From the NCBI GenBank assembly GCA_017624645.1, contig JAGAMQ010000129.1:1-10688 (forward strand): DNA of 10,688 bases. Reading direction: 5' to 3'. The stretch comes from Oscillospiraceae bacterium (GTDB lineage Bacteria; Bacillota; Clostridia; Oscillospirales; Oscillospiraceae). The notes under the pieces are model-generated. The model saw nothing but the letters and a program-made list of their open reading frames with translations. It made no database searches and was not told where the DNA came from. Every line of letters starts with the position of its first letter. Position 1 is the stretch's first letter. The position numbers were made by a program, and so were the translations under genes. Of the stretch, positions 6,028 to 10,688 are shown piece by piece.

Positions 6028-6090
6028 GGGACGGGAAACCCGTCCCCTACGGGGTGGTGGTATGGCGGAACGGGAAACCCGTCCCCTACG
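6028..6090. repeat. Two direct copies of a 20-bp GC-rich repeat with internal hairpin
   Basis: The 20-mer CGGGAAACCCGTCCCCTACG occurs at 6032-6051 and again at 6071-6090, 39 bases apart. Each copy contains the self-complementary core CGGG-AAA-CCCG; in the first the stem extends to 8 bp (GGGACGGG/CCCGTCCC, 6028-6046). The second copy overlaps the end of spoIVB: its CTA at 6086-6088 is the TAG stop codon of that gene. This looks like a REP- or MITE-like intergenic element. Confidence 0.65.
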
Positions 6091-7051
6091 CCGCGTCTAA
6101 CATATTTTCGATGAAGATGCCGTAGCCGGTGGTAGGATCATTTACCAAAACGTGGGTCACAGCACCGACCAGTTTGCCGTCTTGAATGATCGGCGAGCCG
6201 GACATGCCTTGAACGATGCCGCCGGTGGCAGCCAGAAGTTGGGGGTCAGTGACTTTCAGAAGCATATTCCTGCCGGAAGATTTGCTGCTGGGATAGATTT
6301 TGAGAATTTCCACAGAATATTCCCGAGGTGTCTGACCGGATACGGTAGAGCGTATGGTAGCACTGCCGGTGTGTATTTCCTTGGTATCGGCGATGGGCAG
6401 CGGTTCAGCGGAGAATTTTTGGGCGGTTTTTCCAAAGACACCCTGTACGGTGTTCCTGGACAGTTCTCCCGTGGCGGCAGGATCTGTGATGGCACCCATA
6501 AGCTGTCCCGGCTGTCCCACCTTGCCCTTCTTCACCGACAGCACAGCCGCATCATAGATGCTGCCGGATTTCAGCTTCAGAAGCTCACCGGTTTTGGTGT
6601 TCACGCCGTGACCCAAGGCACCAAAATTCTCGCTGTCCGGATCGTAATAGGTGACGGTGCCTACGCCGGATACGCCCTCTTTGAGGTAGACACCCAGCTT
6701 TGAACCGGAAGCGGTGGTAGCAGGGGAGAAACGAAGCGTTTTGGCCTTTCCTTCCCGTTGGATGCCCACCTCCACCTCTTTGCCACATTTTGTCATGGCG
6801 TTTCGGATATCCTCTATGGAGTGGACGGGAGCGGTATTCACCCGCAGAATCCGGTCACCCACCTGCAGTCCGGCGCTTTTTGCCGCGGCACCTAAGGTAT
6901 CATCGATGGCCGCCACGGTAACTGTATTGTCTGCCAGTTCCATGCCGATGACCTGCCCACCGGGGATCAGGAGCTTGGCGGCAAGAACGTTTTGGGGCAG
7001 AGCCATTAAAATAAGGAACAGGAAAACAAGGGTTCTTCCCATTTTTTTCAT
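6086..7051 (-). CDS. spoIVB: SpoIVB-like serine peptidase (family S55) with PDZ domain
   Basis: The start at 7051 has AGGAGGT seven bases upstream, which is far better than the ATG at 7150. The 321-residue product has a signal peptide or anchor (MKKMGRTLVFLFLILMALPQ, cleavage likely near 24-25), a PDZ domain (about 30-110, with GLQVGDRILRVN at 61-72) and the S55 peptidase domain. His148 lies in ALGHGV, Asp269 in KVTDP and Ser284 in GMSGSP. The 15-residue Asp-Ser spacing equals that recalled for Bacillus SpoIVB (Asp363, Ser378). SpoIVB is made in the forespore, acts in the space between forespore and mother cell, and triggers SpoIVFB processing of pro-sigma-K. At 321 residues it is shorter than the roughly 425-residue Bacillus protein, mostly at the N-terminus. 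It is divergent from the iron-sulphur operon and not next to recN or spo0A in this window, so a paralogue role is possible. Confidence 0.88.
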   Translation of the reverse strand: MKKMGRTLVFLFLILMALPQNVLAAKLLIPGGQVIGMELADNTVTVAAIDDTLGAAAKSAGLQVGDRILRVNTAPVHSIEDIRNAMTKCGKEVEVGIQREGKAKTLRFSPATTASGSKLGVYLKEGVSGVGTVTYYDPDSENFGALGHGVNTKTGELLKLKSGSIYDAAVLSVKKGKVGQPGQLMGAITDPAATGELSRNTVQGVFGKTAQKFSAEPLPIADTKEIHTGSATIRSTVSGQTPREYSVEILKIYPSSKSSGRNMLLKVTDPQLLAATGGIVQGMSGSPIIQDGKLVGAVTHVLVNDPTTGYGIFIENMLDAA

Positions 7052-7089
7052 AATTTTGACCTCCTGTGGATTGGTGTTGCCTGCCCTTT

Positions 7090-7118
7090 TAATATGCCAG
7101 TCAGCGCCGTCCGTAACC
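7090..7118 (-). promoter_or_regulatory. Possible forespore (sigma-G/F type) promoter of spoIVB
   Basis: On the minus strand CATATTA (plus 7090-7096) fits the sigma-G -10 pattern CATNNTA, and GGTTA (plus 7114-7118), 17 bases upstream, is close to the G-x-(A/T)-T-A -35 of forespore sigma factors. The implied start, about 7083, leaves a leader of some 30 bases. The -35 is imperfect, so the call is tentative. Confidence 0.3.
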
Positions 7119-7170
7119 GCTGAAAAAGTCGAGAAATATGGAAAAAACAAGAAAAATCAAAAGCTGTGTA

Positions 7171-7193
7171 TTACCTATTGACATGATGGGTAA
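7171..7193. promoter_or_regulatory. Operator-like repeat 1 upstream of nifS
   Basis: TTACCTA-N9-TGGGTAA, one mismatch from a perfect inverted repeat. The -35 box TTGACA lies in its centre, so a bound protein would block RNA polymerase. It has the same geometry as the second copy at 7206-7228. Confidence 0.6.
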
Positions 7194-7206
7194 ATAATGG
7201 TAATAT
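7178..7206 (+). promoter_or_regulatory. Sigma-A promoter of the nifS-nifU-rrf2 operon
   Basis: A consensus TTGACA -35 box (7178-7183) is followed after 17 bases by TAATAT (7201-7206), a fair -10 box. Transcription would start near 7213, about 35 bases before the nifS ATG at 7248. Both boxes are covered or touched by the two inverted repeats. Confidence 0.7.
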
Positions 7207-7228
7207 TACCTAGAAAAGAAATAGGTAA
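7206..7228. promoter_or_regulatory. Operator-like repeat 2 upstream of nifS
   Basis: TTACCTA-N9-TAGGTAA, a perfect 7-bp inverted repeat running from the end of the -10 box over the expected transcription start. A further GGTAA half site at 7199-7203 forms the palindrome GGTAATATTACC with its left arm. The likely binder is the Rrf2 protein encoded third in the operon; this is inference. Confidence 0.65.
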
Positions 7229-7247
7229 AAGAAATGGAGGAGATCTT

Positions 7248-8435
7248 ATGCAAGTATATGCAGATAATGCTGCCACCACTAAGATGAGCGGCCTTGCCAT
7301 AGAAGCAATGATACCCTATTTTGACAAAATTTACGCAAATCCTTCCAGCCTGCACACCGCAGGACAGGAGGCCAAGGAAGTGCTGGATGCCGCCCGGGAA
7401 ACCGTGGCAAAGTGCCTTGGCTGTCAGGCCCGGGAGATCTACTTTACCTCCGGCGGCAGTGAAGCAGACAATCAGGCGATCCTCTCTGCTGCCCGTTACG
7501 GTGCCCGGAAAGGAAAAAAGCATATTATTTCCACTGCCTTTGAGCACCATGCGGTTCTGCACACTTTGCAGAAGCTGGAAAAGGAGGGCTTTGAGGTGAC
7601 TCTGCTGGATGTCAGTCAGGGTCATAATGTTACAGCACAGCAGGTCAAGGATGCCATCCGGGAGGACACCTGTCTGGTGACCACCATGTATGCCAACAAC
7701 GAGATCGGCTCCGTGCTGCCCATTGCCGAGATCGGTGCGGTTTGTAAGGAAGCCGGTGTGCCTTTCCACACCGATGCGGTGCAGGCTGCCGGTCATCTGC
7801 ACATCGATGTGCAGGCCCAGAACATTGATATGCTCAGCCTTTCCGGTCACAAGTTCCACGGACCCAAGGGCGTGGGTGCGCTGTATGTCCGCCGGGGTCT
7901 GCCCCTGGTGAACCTCATTGAGGGCGGCGCTCAGGAGCGGGGCAAGCGGGCAGGTACCGAGAATATCCCCGGTATCGTGGGTCTGGCAGCGGCGTTGGAG
8001 GATGCCTGCACCCACATGGCGGAAAATACTGCCAAGGTTACCGCACTGCGGGACAAGCTCATTGCCGGACTTTCCCAGATTCCCCACAGCGCTCTCAACG
8101 GTGACTCCGTGAACCGGCTGCCCGGCAATGTAAGCTTCTGCTTCGAGGGCATCGAGGGCGAGAGCTTGCTCCTGCTGCTGGATGCCAAGGGTGTTTGCGC
8201 TTCCTCCGGCTCTGCCTGCACCTCCGGCTCTCTGGATCCCAGCCATGTGCTGCTGGCTATCGGCAGAGTGCACGATGTGGCCCACGGTTCATTGCGCCTT
8301 TCCCTGTGCCACTACAACACAGAGGAGGAAGTTGATCACATTTTGCAGGTAGTTCCTGAGGTGGTGCAGCTTCTGCGGAACATGAGCCCGGTTTGGAGAG
8401 ATCTGCAGACCGGCAAGAGAGAATACATTTTGTAA
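7248..8435 (+). CDS. nifS: Cysteine desulfurase (NifS/IscS type)
   Basis: The start at 7248 follows GGAGG seven bases upstream and gives a typical N-terminus, MQVYADNAATTK; an in-frame ATG at 7197 lies inside the promoter. The 395-residue, PLP-dependent enzyme removes sulphur from cysteine as a persulphide and hands it to the scaffold protein. Lys202 in SLSGHKFHGPKG is the PLP lysine. His101 (EHHAV) and Asp176 (HTDAVQ) contact the cofactor, and Cys324 in SSGSACTSG is the sulphur acceptor on the mobile loop. All are intact and the length is normal. It is the first gene of an operon with the scaffold gene 13 bases downstream, so its job is most likely general iron-sulphur cluster assembly; nothing nearby links it to nitrogen fixation. 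It could equally be named iscS. Regulation by the co-encoded Rrf2 protein is suggested by the operators. Confidence 0.96.
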   Translation: MQVYADNAATTKMSGLAIEAMIPYFDKIYANPSSLHTAGQEAKEVLDAARETVAKCLGCQAREIYFTSGGSEADNQAILSAARYGARKGKKHIISTAFEHHAVLHTLQKLEKEGFEVTLLDVSQGHNVTAQQVKDAIREDTCLVTTMYANNEIGSVLPIAEIGAVCKEAGVPFHTDAVQAAGHLHIDVQAQNIDMLSLSGHKFHGPKGVGALYVRRGLPLVNLIEGGAQERGKRAGTENIPGIVGLAAALEDACTHMAENTAKVTALRDKLIAGLSQIPHSALNGDSVNRLPGNVSFCFEGIEGESLLLLLDAKGVCASSGSACTSGSLDPSHVLLAIGRVHDVAHGSLRLSLCHYNTEEEVDHILQVVPEVVQLLRNMSPVWRDLQTGKREYIL

Positions 8436-8448
8436 GGAGAGAAATTTT

Positions 8449-8880
8449 ATGGCACTTTACAGTGAGATCGTTATGGATCATTTTACCAACCCCCGGAATG
8501 TGGGCGTTATTGAGAACGCTGACGGCGTGGGCGAGGTGGGCAATGCCAAGTGCGGCGACATTATGAAGATCTACCTGAAGATCGAAAATGACATCATCGT
8601 GGATGTGAAGTTCGAGACCTTTGGCTGCGGCAGCGCCATCGCTTCTTCCTCCATGGCGACGGAGATGATCAAGGGCAAGTCCATTGCTGATGCCATGGCA
8701 CTGACCAACAAGGCGGTGGCAGAGGCTTTGCAGGGTCTGCCTGCCCACAAGATGCATTGCTCCGTGCTGGCGGAGGAGGCCATCAAGTCCGCGCTGAAGA
8801 ATTACTACGACAAAAACGGCATCCCCTACGACAAGACCCAGTTCCCCGACTGTGAGAACTGTGCCCACTGCCATAACTAA
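8449..8880 (+). CDS. nifU: Iron-sulphur cluster scaffold protein NifU/IscU
   Basis: The 143-residue protein is an IscU-type scaffold on which clusters are built from the sulphur supplied by the desulfurase. Its three ligand cysteines are visible: Cys35 in GNAKCGD (with Asp37), Cys60 in TFGCGSAIASSS and Cys104 in KMHCSVLAEEA (next to His103). The C-terminus carries three extra cysteines (CENCAHCHN, Cys135, Cys138, Cys141), a short Cys-rich tail also seen in clostridial relatives and absent from E. coli IscU. It lacks the ferredoxin-like and C-terminal Nfu domains of full-length nitrogenase NifU. AAGGAG precedes the ATG. It sits between the desulfurase and regulator genes with small gaps, so it is co-transcribed. 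Confidence 0.95.
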   Translation: MALYSEIVMDHFTNPRNVGVIENADGVGEVGNAKCGDIMKIYLKIENDIIVDVKFETFGCGSAIASSSMATEMIKGKSIADAMALTNKAVAEALQGLPAHKMHCSVLAEEAIKSALKNYYDKNGIPYDKTQFPDCENCAHCHN

Positions 8881-8883
8881 GCT

Positions 8884-9300
8884 ATGATCGTTTCGACAAA
8901 AGGGCGTTATGCCCTGCGGGTGATGGTGTATTTTGTTCTCCACGGCAACGAGGGGTATATCCCTTTGAAGCAGATTGCGGAGGCAGAGGGAATCAGTCAA
9001 AAGTATCTGGAAGCCATTATGACCACTTTGTCCAAGGCGGGCTTTGTGGACGCTGTCCACGGCAAGGGCGGCGGCTACCGCCTTAACCGCAAGCCGGAGG
9101 AGTACACGGTGGGCAGTATTCTGAAGCTGACAGAGGGCAGCTTGAATACGGTTTCCTGCACCACCCAGGGACCAGGTGCCTGCAACCGTGCCACCTGCTG
9201 CCATACACTGCCCATGTGGGAAAAGCTGGACAAAATGGTGGACAGCTTCTTTGAAGGAATCACTCTGGCAGATCTTTTGGAAGAAAAACAGGAAAAGTGA
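8884..9300 (+). CDS. Rrf2-family regulator, IscR-like with cluster-binding cysteines
   Basis: The 138-residue protein has an N-terminal winged helix (MIVSTKGRYALRVMVYF, then IPLKQIAEAEGISQKYLEAI, wing HGKGGGYRL at 59-67). A loop follows with Cys92, Cys100, Cys105, Cys106 and His107. E. coli IscR binds a [2Fe-2S] cluster through Cys92, Cys98, Cys104 and His107, so this protein probably senses cluster status. It starts three bases after the nifU stop with no clear ribosome site, which suggests translational coupling. Its place at the end rather than the head of the operon still allows feedback: the promoter carries two matching inverted repeats. CymR-type Rrf2 proteins lack this cysteine set, so IscR-like sensing is the better reading, though the cysteine spacing differs a little from E. 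coli. Confidence 0.92.
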   Translation: MIVSTKGRYALRVMVYFVLHGNEGYIPLKQIAEAEGISQKYLEAIMTTLSKAGFVDAVHGKGGGYRLNRKPEEYTVGSILKLTEGSLNTVSCTTQGPGACNRATCCHTLPMWEKLDKMVDSFFEGITLADLLEEKQEK

Positions 9301-9304
9301 AAAG

Positions 9305-9361
9305 GCGTGCTGCAAGGGCATTACTTTCTTATGGAGTGCTGCCCAAATGCAGCACGCTTTT
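9305..9361 (+). terminator. Terminator of the nifS operon
   Basis: GCGTGCTGCA (9305-9314) pairs perfectly with TGCAGCACGC (9348-9357), with an inner GGGCA/TGCCC pairing and a large loop; TTTT follows. The long loop and short T-run make it moderate in strength. It begins a few bases after the rrf2 stop. Confidence 0.6.
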
Positions 9362-9413
9362 ATGGTTCGTATTTGTTTGGTGGGGAATTTCAATCCGCAG
9401 ATGTGGTTTATAA

Positions 9414-9442
9414 TTGCTAAAGACAGGAAAAAATGTTATAAT
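9414..9442 (+). promoter_or_regulatory. Sigma-A promoter of galE
   Basis: TTGCTA (9414-9419) and a consensus TATAAT (9437-9442) are 17 bases apart. Transcription from about 9449 gives an 80-base leader before the galE ATG. The leader holds a 15-codon frame (9466-9513) that may or may not be translated. Confidence 0.65.
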
Positions 9443-9530
9443 AAACTGTAAAAAAAGGGGATGGGATGCAGGAAATCGCTGCTACTGCGGCGTATGTGCC
9501 GGACGGATCCTGAACAGGAAGGGATAATAT

Positions 9531-10520
9531 ATGGCAATTTTGGTTTTGGGCGGAGCTGGGTACATCGGTTCCCATACGGTTCGGCAGCTTGTGAGAGCTG
9601 GTCGGGATGTGGTGGTGGCAGACAATCTGCTTACCGGCTTCCGGCAGGCTGTGGATCCCAAGGCGCGGTTTTACCAGCTGGACATCCGGGACCGGCAGGC
9701 CTTGGACCGGCTCTTTGGGCAGGAGGATGTTCAGGGGGTGATCCACTTTGCCGGGTCCTCTCTGGTGGGAGAATCCATGAGGCTGCCCCTGAAGTATTAT
9801 GAGAACAACCTGTGGGGCACCACAGTGCTGCTCCAGTCCATGGTGGACCATGGGGTGGATAAGATCGTGTTTTCCTCCACTGCCGCCGTTTACGGCGAAC
9901 CCGGGCAGATCCTCATTGGAGAGGAGGATACCACAGAACCGACCAACTGCTACGGTCAGACCAAGCTGGCAATGGAGCATATGATGAAGTGGGCGGCACA
10001 GGCTCACGGGCTGCGGTATGTGGCGCTGCGGTATTTCAATGCCTGCGGGGCAGATAGCGCCGGAGACATCGGCGAGGCGCATGATCCCGAGACCCATCTT
10101 ATCCCCCTGATCCTGCAGGTGCCCAATGGACGCAGGGACAAGATCAGCATTTTCGGTGAGGATTACGATACCCCTGATGGCACCTGCGTTCGGGATTATA
10201 TCCATGTGACGGACCTTGCCCAGGCACATATTCTTGCCATGGACTATCTGATGGTTGGAAAGGAAAGCAATGTGTTCAATCTGGGCAACGGCATAGGCTT
10301 TACGGTGAAGCAGGTCATTGACGCGGCACGTAGGGTCACCGGTCATCCCATTCCCGCGCAGGTCTGTCACCGCCGGGCAGGGGACCCCGCCCGGCTGGTG
10401 GCATCCTCAGAAAAGGCAAGAAAGCTCCTTGGCTGGGATCCCCGGTTTGGGGATCTGGAGACCATTGTGGCTTCTGCATGGAAATGGCACAGCACCCATC
10501 CCCAAGGCTATGACGGATAA
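9531..10520 (+). CDS. galE: UDP-glucose 4-epimerase
   Basis: The 329-residue protein belongs to the short-chain dehydrogenase/epimerase family and interconverts UDP-glucose and UDP-galactose with a tightly bound NAD. The Rossmann motif GGAGYIGSH is at 7-15, Asp31 ends the second strand (VVVADN), and DIRD at 51-54 and FAGSSLVGES at 73-82 contact NAD. The active site is SSTAAVYG (115-122) with YGQTK (141-145), giving Tyr141 and Lys145. Later hallmarks are LRYFNACGAD (166-175) and CVRDYIHVTDLA (219-230). The start follows GGAAGGG at suitable spacing. The length is close to the usual 330-340 residues. It appears to be a single-gene unit, with its own promoter and hairpins on both sides; the UDP-sugars would feed the Leloir pathway or cell-surface polysaccharides. 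Confidence 0.95.
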   Translation: MAILVLGGAGYIGSHTVRQLVRAGRDVVVADNLLTGFRQAVDPKARFYQLDIRDRQALDRLFGQEDVQGVIHFAGSSLVGESMRLPLKYYENNLWGTTVLLQSMVDHGVDKIVFSSTAAVYGEPGQILIGEEDTTEPTNCYGQTKLAMEHMMKWAAQAHGLRYVALRYFNACGADSAGDIGEAHDPETHLIPLILQVPNGRRDKISIFGEDYDTPDGTCVRDYIHVTDLAQAHILAMDYLMVGKESNVFNLGNGIGFTVKQVIDAARRVTGHPIPAQVCHRRAGDPARLVASSEKARKLLGWDPRFGDLETIVASAWKWHSTHPQGYDG

Positions 10521-10526
10521 TATAAA

Positions 10527-10558
10527 ACACAGGGACTACCCTCGGGTAGTCCCTGTGT
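10527..10558. terminator. Strong hairpin after galE
   Basis: ACACAGGGACTACCC (10527-10541) and GGGTAGTCCCTGTGT (10544-10558) form a perfect 15-bp inverted repeat with almost no loop, starting six bases after the galE stop. On the plus strand only TGCGTTGG follows; on the minus strand TTTTATATTA follows, which is a better T-tract. It could stop transcripts from the right and also shield the galE 3' end. Confidence 0.55.
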
Positions 10559-10562
10559 TGCG

Positions 10563-10600
10563 TTGGTTGGACCAAAGGCAACCCCCGGCTCTGCCGGGGG
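10563..10600. repeat. Two further short hairpins downstream of galE
   Basis: TTGGT-TGG-ACCAA lies at 10563-10575, followed by CCCCCGGC-TCT-GCCGGGGG at 10582-10600. The second is a perfect 8-bp GC stem with an A-run just after it on the plus strand. These resemble the dispersed intergenic hairpins of Clostridia. In 10601-10688 I see no gene. Confidence 0.5.
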
Positions 10601-10688
10601 ACAAAAAATAGCTTCTAGCGAGAAGTGAAGTAGACAAGAAAAAGGCTCCCCATTATAGTGGAAGTGGTTTGCCGACCACACAACTACC

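Noticed and set aside
6002..6090. CRISPR-like array or classical terminator
   Set aside because: There are only two direct copies with one GC-rich spacer, and no hairpin is followed by a T-run.
7052..7150. Upstream ATG for spoIVB at 7150
   Set aside because: The AGGAGGT and the signal peptide point to 7051; the extension would also place the start ahead of the likely promoter.
7206..8285. Long open frame on the minus strand opposite nifS
   Set aside because: It is the shadow of a clear cysteine desulfurase, has no ribosome site and resembles no family.
8257..9393. Minus-strand open frame spanning nifU and rrf2
   Set aside because: It covers two well-recognised genes and the terminator; its length comes from high GC and codon bias on the other strand.
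9417..10370. Minus-strand open frame opposite galE
   Set aside because: galE has all family motifs on the plus strand, and the antisense frame shows no start signal or recognisable domain.

Overview
The window looks like a chromosomal segment of a spore-forming, low-to-mid-GC Clostridia member, most likely an uncultured Oscillospirales/Ruminococcaceae-type gut bacterium. This rests on strong AGGAGG-type ribosome sites, a SpoIVB-like serine peptidase, a NifS-NifU-Rrf2 iron-sulphur operon, a CotH/VTC/DUF4956 cluster, and short GC-rich hairpin repeats between genes. The taxonomic placement is inference from gene content. The right third (from about 7250) is visibly GC-rich; the left 2.5 kb is AT-rich and looks like accessory DNA.

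Left, 1-2144 (all minus strand): the start of an unrecognised gene cut by the window edge; a Fic-family protein with its own inhibitory motif and a C-terminal winged helix; and a small protein made of two tandem Phd/YefM-type antitoxin units with no obvious toxin. The Fic promoter is a consensus sigma-A promoter set among four copies of an AAATCAAAATAA-type element. From 2145 to 2537 no intact gene is seen; this stretch holds a strong plus-strand terminator hairpin and a broken 3' end of a second spoIVB gene.

Middle, 2538-5975 (minus strand): a tight three-gene operon runs CotH-type kinase, VTC-type polyphosphate polymerase domain, DUF4956 membrane protein. The stop/start overlap and the 11-base gap point to coupled expression. 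Upstream of it lies a 39-codon open frame with a near-perfect Shine-Dalgarno site that may be a truncated small gene. Hairpin repeats fill 6002-6090, and one of them supplies the stop codon of the intact spoIVB-like gene (6086-7051, minus).

Right, 7100-10520: spoIVB is divergent from a plus-strand operon of cysteine desulfurase, scaffold NifU/IscU and an IscR-like Rrf2 regulator. Two 23-bp operator-like inverted repeats bracket the operon promoter, fitting autoregulation by the Rrf2 protein encoded at its end. After a terminator comes a single UDP-glucose 4-epimerase gene with its own promoter, followed by a run of hairpins to the right edge.

The most system-like content is the CotH-VTC-DUF4956 operon and, separately, the Fic / double-Phd module. 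No tRNA, rRNA, CRISPR array or recognisable transposase was seen.
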